Below are positions 23,105-33,648 of a stretch of DNA of 64,000 nucleotides, one piece after another. Below the pieces are notes generated by a model that did no database searches, was not told the origin of the DNA, and saw only the letters and a list, made by a program, of their open reading frames with translations. The translations under genes were made by a program, and so were the position numbers. Numbering within the stretch: the stretch's first letter is position 1; every line of letters begins with the position of its first letter. The DNA is from Perognathus longimembris pacificus (lineage: Eukaryota; Chordata; Mammalia; Rodentia; Heteromyidae), in contig NC_063184.1 of assembly GCF_023159225.1 (NCBI RefSeq), forward strand, positions 18,217,528-18,281,527, in the 5' to 3' direction.

Positions 23105-23340
23105 TTTTTTGGTGTTGTCCTGGAGCTTAAACTCAGAGCTCTGGTGATTTCTTTAGGCTTTTGCACTCTAGACTGGTGTTCTACCACTCAATCCCCATCT
23201 TTATACCCACGTTCCCCTGGTTATTTGGAGGTAAGAGTCTCAAAGACTTTTCTGTCTGAGCTGGCTTCAAACCTTGATCCTCGGATCTCAGCCTCCTAAT
23301 TAGCTAGGATTACAGAAATGAGCTACCAGTTCCTGGCTTC
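23105..23340 (-). mobile_element. Type B SINE
   Basis: Right module reversed (GAGCTTAAACTCAGAGCTCT, TCTAGACTGGTGTTCTACCA), linker GGAGGTAAGAGTCTCAAAGA, and 7SL-like half (CCTAATTAGCTAGGATTACA). Confidence 0.8.
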
Positions 23341-23859
23341 ACCACTTCCTTTTACTTCTAAAGTTCTTATCTCCAACCTTTCTCTCTCTTCTTACAGGCT
23401 CATTTACCTTCTCTCTCTCTCTTTTTGTTTTACTTATTTAAATAGTCTCTCTTCCTCTCTTCCTTGATGGGCGCCCCTTTCTCCATTCCTTCTTTCATAT
23501 TCAATATTCATGTCATATATTTTTAGGGAGCAAACCTATCCTGCCATGTTATCCCTTTAAACGTCGTTGCTGATCTTCCATTCTCTGAATGAAACTCAAA
23601 AATATGGAAGGCAATATTTATCGTTTATCATTCCTTCTTGGAGTGTAATCCTGAAGATCCAGCCTCACCGTACTCCTCACTAGAATGAGATGCAGTAGCA
23701 ATACTGTCAGCCTGTTTAGGGGTTCCCTGTAATCAGTAACCCATTTCTCAACACCCACTTCCTGGATACCCCTGTGAGACATTTCTTGTTCATGATGGCT
23801 ACCTTTTTAAACATCGCGACATTTTGCTCATAATTCTATAATGATGTTTCTCTACTTTT
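23341..23859. other. Intergenic, pyrimidine-rich in part
   Basis: CT-rich runs near 23,380-23,460. No gene or clear repeat family. Confidence 0.45.
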
Positions 23860-24125
23860 TATTATAAAACAGACTAACATAGCTTCCATGATCCTCATTG
23901 GCTTTTAAGTAGTATCATTGGAGTATCATTGAGTATCATTGGAACGTTATGCAACAGAGTGATGGAGCGTCTTTCATCTTGATTGCCTGACACTCTTTGC
24001 CTATTGCCAACCTCTGGGAACTACCATTCTACTGCTTGGCTCTCTGAGTCTGCTTATTTTTGATAATTCCCCTACATATAATTATGTAATATATGTTTGT
24101 AGAGAAATTCTTTTAAAAATTAAAA
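23860..24125 (-). mobile_element. Possible old L1 3' UTR fragment
   Basis: The order AACTACCATTCTACTGCTTG, TGAGTCTGCTTATTTTTGAT, CCTACATATAATTATG resembles an old mammalian L1 3' UTR in reverse. It carries a three-fold repeat of AGTATCATTG at 23911-23942. Confidence 0.4.
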
Positions 24126-24130
24126 ATGTA

Positions 24131-24380
24131 GCCAAGTGCCAGTGGCTCATGCCTGTAATCCTAGCTACTCAGGAGTCTGAGATCTGAGGATCATGGTTCA
24201 AAGCCAGCCTGGGCAGTAAAGTCCATGAGACTCTTATCTCCAATTAGCCATGAGAAAAACCAGAAGTGGATCTATGGTTCAAGTATTAGCCTTGAGCAAA
24301 AGAGCTCAAGACAGCAACCAGGCCTTGAGTTCAAGCCCCATTAGCAGCCAATAAATAAATAAATAAACAAAAAAATACCC
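24131..24380 (+). mobile_element. Type B SINE
   Basis: GCCAGTGGCTCATGCCTGTA start, CTACTCAGGAGTCTGAGATC core, ATGAGACTCTTATCTCCAAT linker, then a right module ending GAGTTCAAGCCCCATTAGCA and an (AAAT)n-type tail. Confidence 0.88.
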
Positions 24381-24640
24381 CAAGCTACCATGGGATCCAG
24401 TAATCTCACTCCTTGACATTTACCTAAAAGAATTAAACTAGAATCTTAATTAGGATTGTGGGACTATTCACAAGAGCTAGATGTGGAGATAAGCCTAAAT
24501 GCCCATCAACAGATAAATGAAGAAATGTCGTATGTACATACAATGTAGTACTATTCAGCCTTAAAAAGAAAATCCTGAAATACAGTTGACAACTTGCATG
24601 AACCTTGAGGACATATCACATGTCACTTCTTCCTTTCCTT
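24381..24640 (+). mobile_element. Old L1 ORF2 C-terminal fragment
   Basis: GGGATCCAGTAATCTCACTC, then AAATGCCCATCAACAGATAA and ACAATGTAGTACTATTCAGC, are the ORF2 C-terminal landmarks (PAIPLLGIYPK-like, then NQPKCPS/YTMEYY-like regions). Many stops. Confidence 0.65.
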
Positions 24641-24649
24641 CTTATTGAG

Positions 24650-24722
24650 ATAGTCATATTTGAACTCAGGGCCTTGTGCTTGCTAGCCAAGTGCTATACC
24701 ACTTGCCTACAAATTCAGCCCT
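24650..24722 (-). mobile_element. ID-like tRNA SINE fragment
   Basis: TTGAACTCAGGGCCTTGTGC and AAGTGCTATACCACTTGCCT resemble a reversed ID-type tRNA SINE. No target duplication resolved. Confidence 0.5.
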
Positions 24723-24734
24723 ATTCATCCCCCC

Positions 24735-24980
24735 CTTTTTTTCTTTAATAGGATCTTACTCCTTCTCCTTTTCCACAGTCAGTCTGGACCACAAACCTCA
24801 TAGATATTATATGTCCCACTTAGCTGGAACGAGAGGCATGTTCTGCCATGCCCAAAGTTTCCTTGGCTATGATGAGCATTTCATGAACTTTTTGCCTGAG
24901 CTGACCTCAAGTTGTGTTCTTCCTGATTACTGCCTCTCAAATAGCCAGGATTACAGATGGGAGCCACTATGCTAGGACCA
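24735..24980 (-). mobile_element. Old 7SL-type (B1-like) SINE
   Basis: CTTTTTGCCTGAGCTGACCT and AAATAGCCAGGATTACAGAT mark the reversed 7SL core. The tail-side half is too diverged to assign to the composite family with certainty. Confidence 0.5.
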
Positions 24981-25329
24981 ATTTTTATTTTGGTAAATCT
25001 TGGTATCTTGTCCCTTAGTATGTTTTACAACCTTTGATGTTAGGGAGAGGTTTTTTTTTTTTTTTTTTTTTATAGTTCTCTACATAACTAAAACTTAACA
25101 CAATACCTGTAACAGGCATACAGCCACAGCTGCTTAATGCATTGAAGCAGCTGCCTGAACATTCCAGAAGGGTGAGCACTCATCTGAATTTTTTGCATCT
25201 TCCCCCACCCTTCCTACCCACTAGGTCTCTCTTTAAAGAGTCCCTACTTCTTAGAATCAGCCCCTCCTTCTCTTCCCCTTCCTCTTCCTTCTCTTTTTCC
25301 TCTTTAAATCTAGATTCCTCATGTGAGTG

Positions 25330-25840
25330 AACACGAGGCATATTTATCTTCCTGACCTTGGCTTAACTCACTTAACACGACCTCTATTTCCATCCATTTT
25401 TCCTACAAATGACCTCATTATATTCTTTATAACTGAATATTTGTCCACTGTATTTCTGTACCACATTGTCTTTATTCGGTTATCATTGTTAGACCTTTAA
25501 GATGGCTTCCTATCTTGGCTATTGTAAATAGTGCTGGTATAAACATGGGTGTGCAGGTATAAGTCAATGTAAGTTGACTTACATTCCTTTAGATACATGC
25601 CCAAGGATGATAGAGCAGGCATATATGGTTGTCCTAGTTTGTTTCTTGAGGAATCTCTACCCTGATTTCTGTAGTGACTAGACTAGTACACATTCAAATA
25701 GGGTGGGATGAAATCTCAGTGTGGTTTTGATTTACATTCCCTTTATGACTAAGGATGTCGAGCATTTCTTCATGTATTTATAATCTGTTTGTACTTCTTG
25801 TTTTGCAAAATGTCTGTTTAATTTTTATTCTTCTTGAGAA
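25330..25840 (-). mobile_element. Old L1 fragment (ORF2 C-terminus)
   Basis: Reverse-strand landmarks in order: ACTCACTTAACACGACCTCT, TCTTGGCTATTGTAAATAGT, GTTTTGATTTACATTCCCTT, GTCGAGCATTTCTTCATGTA. Coding-dead. Confidence 0.7.
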
Positions 25841-27024
25841 AGGCACCATTTTAAAACCAGGGAATAAACTACATTTTAATAAATGGCATTTTAAAAAGAA
25901 ACAATCCGTATTTATAAAAATAGTTCATACAAGGAATGAACGCAAAACATAAAAAGAAAATAAATTTTTAATGATAACAGACTTTAGGATAGGTGAGGCC
26001 AATTAAACTATGACCTCAAAATCCACATAACAAAAGATTGACAATTCTGACTTGATAAAAGTAGAAATAATCTGTGTAGGAAAAAGTTCCTAAACAAAGA
26101 CAAAGAGAAATAACCAACTGGAGATTTAAATTTCAGTCCCATAGAAAAATAATTCTTTCCAATATATAAAGAACCCTCATGTTAGTTGCTAACATCTTAC
26201 ATATGATGTTGTCTGAACATTTCTCATCCTTTCCTGATCTGCTTCTCACTCACTATGAAAAACAGTGTGTTAGCTTCAGGTGGCTTTTATTTAGTATTTT
26301 AGTGCACAAATGCAATATACATTTTTGTCCTCTTGCAACTTTCTTGCACCAAAAGAAACCTATTATATACACTAAACTGCTTTCCTTACATTGACTCTGA
26401 GCCAACATTGAACAGTTTATTTTACTAGTCCATTTAGATAGCATCTCTTTTAGACAGTCAAATCCACAGGAAGAGCAGCTCAATATAATTAATAACAATG
26501 CAATTTAAAATAAATACTTCTTTAGGACTAATTCTCATCTTTCAGTTTACTAAGAGTCTACAATTGTTTTCCCTACCTTTGCTGGCCAGACAGAGGAAAC
26601 AGACACATTGGTTCTGGTATTAAGTCCTGTGTAAACAATATTGGTATCATCGTGCCAATATTAACCTTGTATTCAATTGTGGACTATTATACAACAGATA
26701 CACCTTGTGTATAAACAAGTATATCTTTCAGATATGAGAAACTGTTTATAGGAAAGTTTATTTATTCATTTGAAACAGCAAAAGAAAAGAAAGAACTCCA
26801 GCCTCAGTGGCATTCCCAGGCAGCCCAAAGGGGCCCCTGACTGGGCTTCTTTTTATGCCAAGAACTTGGCCTTTCACTACAAGCCTGGCGTCATCTGAAC
26901 AGCCTCCGGCTCTCTTCTGAGTCCATCTCAGCTGAAGGTGAGACCATGTTCTTCCCAGGAAATCTCCAACATTGTTTGCTAACCTTTGTGGCCCATCTGT
27001 TTTTTAACAAACATGGAAGTCCTT
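25841..27024. other. Intergenic, no supported gene
   Basis: AT-rich, then a GC-richer block at 26,790-26,950. A possible poly(A) signal (AATAAACC) lies at 27,355 beyond the SINE. An old LTR is possible but no ends were found. Confidence 0.35.
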
Positions 27025-27032
27025 TGTTTCAG

Positions 27033-27037
<5 letters not shown>

Positions 27038-27063
<26 letters not shown>

Positions 27064-27251
27064 GCCAGTCCTGGGGCTTGACCTCAGGGCCTGAGCACTG
27101 TCCCTGGCTTCTTTTTGCTCAAGGCTGGCACTCTACCACTTGAGCCACAGTGCCAAGTCTGGCTCGTTCCATTTATGTGGTACTGAGGAATCGAACCCAG
27201 GGCTTTGTGCATGGTAGGCAAGCACTCTACCACTAAGCCACATTCCCAGCC
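27038..27251 (-). mobile_element. Type A SINE
   Basis: Long poly(T), right module, left half ending CCACATTCCCAGCC. Perfect 13-bp duplication TGTTTCAGAGCTT at 27025-27037 and 27252-27264. Confidence 0.93.
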
Positions 27252-27264
27252 TGTTTCAGAGCTT

Positions 27265-28609
27265 TTCATTGGGCTGGCCAAGAATTTGTCAGATTGGCAT
27301 TGTACTCTGGGCCCTAGTTGATCATTCTGCCTTCTCCTCAAAAAGTCATCCTTCAATAAACCGCCTGCCTTTCTAACTCCATCTCAGTCAACTTCCTGTA
27401 TGACCTAACTGATCAAGCTTCAACCTGATCCAGCCTGTTTAGAATTGCCTGAAGTCATTGATTAAACCAAGGGCCCAGACCAGTGAACTAGGCAATCCAC
27501 AGTTATTTCAATGTTGCCAGGGGAAGCAAAGTAGGGCATTAAGTATTGGGGTTTTATTGCAGCACAATTTACTTAGCTATTAAGGTTGTTTATAACATAG
27601 TTCTGTAATGAAAGCTCCAGAGTGAAAGAAATTAAACCATTAAGCTCTTTGTGCTTTGAGGGTTTACTTTTGTGACTACTCAGTAATTAAATAATAGAAA
27701 TTTTCTATTTTCAAATACTTGGGTAGAAATGGCTTATATAAAACCTCCAGTTTCAACAGAAATTCTAAACTGGGCACCAACAGAGAAAATGTATACATGC
27801 ATGCACGTGTATGTCTTTGTGTGTGTGTGTGTGTGTGTACATTGTGTATGTAAAATTAAAGGTTACACCTTTGTTTTGTATACTAAAGAATTTCAAAGGA
27901 GCCTTAAAAGTTTTCTCATATTAGCAAATCATTTCTTGCTTTTATGCTCTGTGGAAGAAACTTGAGATACAGAGATGATAAAAAAAAAAAAAACATGTCC
28001 CTGTTCTCAAGCAAGCAGAAATGTAATTAACAGGAGGCAGGTGTGTAAAGAAGTTAATAAAACATAGCACACAATATGAGAAACAGTCAAGATGTGAGTG
28101 AATAGAAGAGTTTGTTGAGGGGATGGAAGGAAGAGATGGTAGGACCCTTGCAATTTTTTCTTTTTAGATCCACCATTTCAGTTTTATTCTAAATCATTGT
28201 GGTAGCTTTACATAGGAGAGTCTTCTAGGCCAATTCAGCAAGTGAATATTAGTGGTTGGAACAAAGCTGGTGATGAGATTTACAATGTGATCATCAATGC
28301 TAGACATTCATTTTTGGTATTCAAGTATACTTACACAGATTACTGTCTACTGATAAAAAGAGTAGCCAGTCAAAGTCTACTTATAGCCACGTATGTATAT
28401 CTGTAGCTTCATGGGGTGGGGGGCAGGGAGAAAGGGAGGGAGAAGTAAAGAAATAAATAAGCTATCATATATTTTACATAATAAAAGGGGTTCTGGGCAT
28501 AAATTATGGTATATATGTAGGAAAAACTGCAGCCATTAACAGTATATATCCAAAGAATGAGGAAATTTGCTATTATGGCTATTATTTTTTAATATTAATA
28601 ATAATTAGT
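27265..28609. other. Intergenic, no recognised gene
   Basis: Contains a short (GT)n at 27,819-27,838 and a poly(A) run near 27,980. Nothing else recognised. Confidence 0.5.
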
Positions 28610-28813
28610 GGGCTGGGGATATGGCCTAATGGCAAGAGTGCTTGCCTTGTATACATGAGGCCCTGGGTTCAATTCCCCAGCACCACATATATAGAAAATG
28701 GCCAGAAGTGGCACTGTGGCTCAAGTGATAGAGTGCTAGCCTTGAGCAAAAAAAAGCCAGGGACAGTGCTCAGGCCCTGAGTCCAAGTCCCAGGACTAGC
28801 CAAAAAAAAAAAA
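28610..28813 (+). mobile_element. Type A SINE, first of an adjacent pair
   Basis: GGGCTGGGGATATGGCCTAA to GGACTAGCC and poly(A), followed by (GAA)n. The 5' flank holds TAATAATAATTA (28596-28607), which reappears only after the second SINE. Confidence 0.92.
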
Positions 28814-28835
28814 AGAAGAAGAAGAAGAAGTATTT

Positions 28836-29029
28836 GGGGCTGGGAATATGGCCTAGTGGCAAGAACGCTTGTCTCGTATACATGAAGCCCTGGGTTCGAT
28901 TCCCCAGCACCACATATATAGAAAATGGCCAGAAGTGGCACTGTGGCTCAAGTGGCAGAGTGCTAGCCTTGAGCAAAAAGAAGCCAGGGACAGTGCTCAG
29001 GCCCTGGAAGGACTGGCAAAAAAAAATAG
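28836..29029 (+). mobile_element. Type A SINE, second of an adjacent pair
   Basis: GGGCTGGGAATATGGCCTAG to GGAAGGACTGGC and poly(A). A small deletion removes part of the usual GAGTCCAAGCCCC before the end. The matching 12-bp flank TAATAATAATTA lies at 29030-29041. Confidence 0.92.
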
Positions 29030-29361
29030 TAATAATAATTACTTTTACAATGATTATTATTACAAGTTGTAGAAGGAGTTGGACACTAGTGGCTCATGCT
29101 TATAATCCCTGTGTTAGAATTGTTTTTAACGAAGGATACTGAGCCTGAATCTTGAGTAGAATTTTCCCACGTGAGTAACCTTTAGAGCTATTCTAGTCCC
29201 GATACCCTATAGCATTGGCATGGGACAAGCCATGACACATTGGGATTTGAGAGAACTGTGCAGTTCAGCTTGATGGAGCAGTAACTTGGAAAAGCCTGGG
29301 ACATAGGTAGATCACAGGAAGGCTTACATAACCTGCTATAAGAGTGAGGAATTGAACTACC

Positions 29362-29363
<2 letters not shown>
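29030..29363. other. Intergenic with a short 7SL-like scrap
   Basis: GGACACTAGTGGCTCATGCT near 29,080 resembles the first bases of a type B SINE, but it stops after about 40 bp. No gene. Confidence 0.4.

Positions 29364-29402
<39 letters not shown>
29364..29402. repeat. (CA)n microsatellite
   Basis: About 19 CA units with no recognised SINE directly attached. Confidence 0.95.
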
Positions 29403-29403
<1 letters not shown>

Positions 29404-30261
29404 AAAACCCATCACTGCCACCATCAAGAAACCTATTGTTCTGACTCTAAAAATATCTACTCATCCCCCACCCAGTATTAAGGAAAATGACTAATCCTCT
29501 GTGTTCTAATTCAATTTTCTTTTGATAATTGACAGGTAAGAATGTTCTAGTTTATATTTTTCTGATGAGAATTATTCCTTAGCATTTTTTAAAAAAGAGA
29601 ACTATGTTTTGGAAGGGAAAAGTTATTAGTTGCATGCATTTTCTACTTTGAGAATTACCTCTTCAGATTGTTGGCTCGATTCAATGTCAGTGATTAGTGG
29701 TTTCATTATTATTGTTAAAGGTATTCTATGTTAAAAATATAGTACTGTGTCAGAAAATACATTGCCTTTTTTTATTTGACCTTTATTTTGATGTAAAAGA
29801 TTAAGGATTTGTGTAGTTAAGTCTATTGTTTCTTCCTTCTACTGTTTCTTAAAACCTCAATTCCCTCCAATTTTAACATTAAATTTCATTTATACTTTAA
29901 TGCAGAACTTTAAGAAAAGTATTAACATGTTCATACTTGTGAGAATGACAGCCTTGATAGGGCTACAGACACTGTATTTTCACATGCTCTGATCCTTTCT
30001 CTCAGTTTCTCTCCCTTTCTCCACAGACACTCATGACAGCGAGTGATTAACCCATTAATTCTAACTACTTCTACATTCATTAGCACCTCAATTTCGAATA
30101 TCCCATCCAGTTGTCTCTTCAGCCCTTCTGCCATCAAGCTTGCAACTATAAATTACGACTTCCTTCTTGGTGTTATTTTGTCTAATCTTCTTACTGGTCT
30201 TTGGTGCTTAGACATCAATGTGACTGTGACTTAGGTTTGGTCTCTCCCATGTACTTACAAG
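29403..30261. other. Intergenic, no recognised feature
   Basis: AT-rich; open frames below 70 codons. Nothing assignable. Confidence 0.5.
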
Positions 30262-30705
30262 TGTTGGCAAATGACACGATGAAGAGCCAGACTTGGAAGT
30301 CAGGCCCCACTTTACCACGCGAACCTGAGATAAGCAGGTCCTGTGAGCAAATCCAGGACAAGCCCATTAGGGCCCAGTCGGTCTAGAAATCTAACCACTG
30401 GGAATGCTTAACTCTGACTGCCCCCAGAGTGCCTAGAGCCCTGAGCCAATCAGATTTGTACCTGTGTCCTAATCTTGCTTGCTTGAACATCTGATTGTTG
30501 TAACTTTGTTTTTTGCCTTTATAAGCCCTGTGTAATCATAGCTCGGGGCTCCCTCCTAACCTCCGCTGTGTCAATGGGGAGGACGAGGCTCAAGTTGCAG
30601 CTCGCTTGAATAAAGCCTTGCCTTGCTTTTGCATTTCGGAACGTCTGAGTCTCGGTGGTCTTCTTGGTGGTCGTCTTGGTGGTCGTCTCGTGACTTGGCA
30701 CAACA
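30262..30705 (+). mobile_element. Solo LTR of an ERV (gammaretrovirus-like)
   Basis: Begins TGTTGGCAAATG and ends CTTGGCACAACA, giving short inverted termini (TGTTG/CAACA). In order it has a CCAAT box (30446-30450), a TATAA element (about 30520-30525), a GC-richer R region, a poly(A) signal AATAAA (30609-30614) and a U5 with three 12-bp repeats (30652-30687). Flanks CAAG (30258-30261) and AAAG (30706-30709) are a 4-bp duplication with one mismatch. No internal retroviral sequence follows, so this is a recombination-derived solo LTR. The order of signals resembles class I ERV LTRs; the family is not identified. Confidence 0.8.
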
Positions 30706-30782
30706 AAAGAAGAACTCCAGAGGTTAGGAGAAGGAAAATCATTTCAGCTCCCTTCTTTTCCCATAGCAAGTAGCCACAGCCC

Positions 30783-30955
30783 TAACTAGCACTCTACCAC
30801 TTTGAGCCACAGCACCACTTCCAGTTTTCTGGTGATTAAAAAAGATGAGTCTCATGGAGATGTTTCTGCACAGGCTGGCTTTGAACCACCAAACCTCAGA
30901 TCTCAGCCTACTAAGTACTTACTTAGGATTATAAGTTTGAGCCACCGGCAATTGG
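30783..30955 (-). mobile_element. Type B SINE, 3'-truncated
   Basis: ACTAGCACTCTACCACTTTG, the linker GATGAGTCTCATGGAGATGT and the 7SL half (CAGATCTCAGCCTACTAAGT), with a small duplication (TACTTACTTAGG) in the core. Confidence 0.8.
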
Positions 30956-31296
30956 CTGTGATTTACCCATTTTCTTTTAAAGATAATATCTTTCTTCTGT
31001 CAACCTGCAAGCTATTTTCTATACTTTTCCCTAAAGCCAGCATGGCTTAGCTGCTTGAGTCTTCCCTTGAATGACCCCCATGCTAGTGGCCATGTTTTAC
31101 TCTCCTTCCCTCCAGATACTTTTCCTCCGGATGCCAGCAATATTAAATACAATGCTTACAACTGTGACTCCCATATTTCAAGCCAGTCTTCACAAATTGT
31201 CCCTTCATAAGTACTTTCTACAATACACTTTTTCTTTATTGCTCTAGAATTCACATGGGGAAGTGAATGATGGAAGAGGTGATATTAATCAAGATG
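30956..31296. other. Intergenic, no recognised feature
   Basis: Pyrimidine-rich in part; no gene or repeat assigned. Confidence 0.45.
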
Positions 31297-31306
31297 CATT
31301 GTACTT

Positions 31307-31656
31307 TTCTTTTTTCTTTCATGTTTCTTTCTTATGGTTTATCCCTTGTCACTGTATTTGATTTTGGTACCCTGGGTGTTGTAAATACACTTATCTGAAT
31401 TGAAGAAGGGAAGACGAACATCAAAATGATGAGACAAAGGATAAAGGGTGAACCTATGCAACAGTGATTCTCACAGGACAATATGTTGGAAATTAACTGT
31501 ACAACTCAGGGGAGATGTTAGAAGGAGGAAAGGTGGGAGAAAAATGAGGGAGGGGGTAACAACTTTGACAAGAAATGTATTCACTTCTTTATGTGTGTAC
31601 CTGTAACCCCTCTATACATCACCTTGACAATAAAATTAAAAGTTTTAAAAATAGTA
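31307..31656 (+). mobile_element. L1 3' UTR insertion, 5'-truncated
   Basis: Collinear with the L1 3' UTR at 16,550-16,900: TTTATCCCTTGTCACTGTAT, AACCTATGCAACAGTGATTC, ACAATATGTTGGAAATTAAC, then GTAACCCCTCTATACATCAC and AATAAAATTAAAAG. Duplication CATTGTACTT at 31297-31306 and 31657-31666. Confidence 0.85.
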
Positions 31657-31704
31657 CATTGTACTTATAAATTGACATGTTGAATTGAAACCCCTTTATA
31701 CAAC

Positions 31705-32298
31705 TGCAATATGGAGGTCAGATCTGACCAGTGCCATCACTGGCTGTGGAGGGGTGTCAGAGTGATTCCATCTCAGATTAGCTGAAGAGAGCAGAAGCTG
31801 ACTCCGTCTCCACTAAGATCTCCCCCGCCTTACCCAGGGAAGTTACCCTTTGCTGTGATAAGATTGTGTAAACTGCTTGACCACCTGAGTAGTGGAAAGC
31901 TCAAGGTTAAACCTGTGCCCTCCCATGAGTAGGCGAATCCACCTGCATCACGTGAGCCCCGCCAAATCCGTGTGCCAAGTCTAACTAACATGATAGGTTG
32001 GTTCAAACAGTTGCTATGAGACAGACTGTAACTCCATTGGCCCCCTGCGTGTGACCTGGCATGTTCTGTAAGAGTTGTAACCTCATTGGCCACCTGTGTG
32101 TGGCCAGCTTGACCATGTGGTGTTTGCGCGTGGTCCCAGCTCCCGAGTCTGGGCTGTGGCCCTGGCCGGTCAGTCTACCTTTTACTTTCCCAATAAATCC
32201 AACTTTTTACTTGAGACTGTTTTCTGAGTGGTGGACTCTTGGAGGGATAGGGGATTTCCGCCCTCCACCCCCTTACACTGTCGGGGGACTCCATTACA
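31705..32298 (+). mobile_element. Solo LTR of an ERV, 594 bp, with a perfect 4-bp target duplication
   Basis: Begins TGCAATATGG and ends CCATTACA, so the ends form a TG(C/T)AAT...ATTACA inverted repeat. CAAC at 31701-31704 and 32299-32302 is an exact target duplication; joining the flanks gives TTTATACAACTACTTAAAAG, close to sequence at about 19,593. The poly(A) signal AATAAA is at 32192-32197. Upstream, two related 49-bp-spaced segments each carry ATTGG, an inverted CCAAT box (32027-32040 and 32076-32089). No gag, pol or env sequence is present. A 4-bp duplication fits a class I ERV; the family is unknown. Confidence 0.88.
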
Positions 32299-32302
32299 CA
32301 AC

Positions 32303-33044
32303 TACTTAAAAGATAGTAAGAAATAATTTTTTTAAAAAGAACTGTTCAGGTTTTAGAAAAGTCTCACAGATTCCAAGTCGCAATTCGTCCTCACTTGACT
32401 ACTAATGTTAGAGTAGCATTAACTTCAAATATCAGTATATATGAAAATACATTCATCCCACATTCATTGCTATTCTAGATATACCTGTGTGGATACATGG
32501 GCTTACTTTTACAAATCTAAATAATAAAATATCTGTGTGTGCTATTTCTCAAAATTGTTTGGCTGGTATTTTTTAAACTTCGAGAATGAGGTGAAAACTA
32601 ATTGCCAGTATTTGTCCCCTGATTCAGCTAATGAGAATATCTTAGCTTTAAAACACACAGCGGAACAGAATGAACATCGTACAGGTTGGTGAAGTCTCTG
32701 CAGGCATGTTTACGTTCTGTCATTGTCAGAACCAGGTCACCAATTAAGAATGCAGTGCAGAGAGAGCCTTGCTGTTGGTCTGATTTGTTCATTGGATTAC
32801 TTATATTATGACTGTAGGTAGCCCAGCATTTTCCTCTTGAGGCTTTTTATCTTTCTAGTCAAAATTGTCTGTATCTTACAACTTTTACTAACAAAGTTTA
32901 ATCTTTTAAAGGTCCATTGGAAATACAGGATTTAACTGTTTTGATTTTTAAGCTGCCGAACAAAGGCGCTGTATTGAAGTCAAATTGTTTGGCCAGAGTG
33001 ACCAGACTCAAATCTGCCAGGTGCCACATGCTATACCCAAACCA
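32303..33044. other. Intergenic between two LTRs; possible conserved block
   Basis: The 32,560-32,960 part has no recognised repeat and a mixed composition (ATTTGTCCCCTGATTCAGCT, AACCAGGTCACCAATTAAGA) that could reflect constraint. No open frame of note. Confidence 0.4.
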
Positions 33045-33105
33045 TTCCTTCATGTATTCATCTATCCTTTTAATAAATGTCTACTGAATGACTATTTTAT
33101 GTAAC
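33045..33105 (+). mobile_element. MIR/L2-like fragment
   Basis: TTCATGTATTCATCTATCC, then TTTAATAAATGTCTACTGAA resembles the widespread 'ATTCAACAAATATTTACTGA' segment of old mammalian MIR/L2 elements. The LTR at 33,111 interrupts just past it. Confidence 0.4.
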
Positions 33106-33110
33106 ATATG

Positions 33111-33648
33111 TGTGGAAACCAAGTGAAAGGTGTAGGGAACCCCCTTTTTTTAGCCCCTAGAAACAGCAGGCTTAGAAAAGGTAGTGGGCATGGAGAAGAG
33201 CAAACTGAAGGACGAGCTAAGTAACAGGAGCCAAAAGCAGCATGACCTTGGCTAAAAAAAGGAATGAGGAAGACCACTCAGTTTGCATGTTTTAGTTTAG
33301 GGGAAGATCTAGAAAGAGAAAGATTTAAGGTTAATTAAGAAGTTAAATAGGTAAATACCAGTCACACCCAGAACCAAGAATTGTATTGCTTTGCTTGCTT
33401 TGTTTACTGGAATTATAATCACTAACTGCCAATTCTGCTTCTGTATGTCTGCTTTGCCTAACTTGCCAGACCACACGTGATTTTCACCTTTAAAAACCCA
33501 GACCCACAGAGGCCAAGTGCTGTTTTTCACTATCCTGGTGGTGGCGATCATATGCTGTGCACAGCTAAATAAAACACTCTTAGCCCCATTCAGTGCTGGT
33601 GACTATTGTCGTGGGTTCGAGGCCCACATCGGTGTCTGGTATACAACA
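33111..33648 (+). mobile_element. Solo LTR of an ERV, 538 bp
   Basis: Starts TGTGGAAACC and ends GGTATACAACA. Flanks ATATG at 33106-33110 and 33649-33653 form a perfect 5-bp duplication. A TTTAAAA element (about 33489-33495) and a poly(A) signal AATAAA (33568-33573) are spaced as in an LTR promoter and R/U5. It shares no obvious sequence with the other two LTRs. A 5-bp duplication is more typical of class III/MaLR elements than of class I (4 bp) or class II (6 bp). Class is left open because one flanking base could match by chance. Confidence 0.8.

Noticed and set aside
25564..25587. Small hairpin AATGTAAGT/ACTTACATT
   Set aside because: Short arms inside an old L1; expected by chance and no supporting signal.
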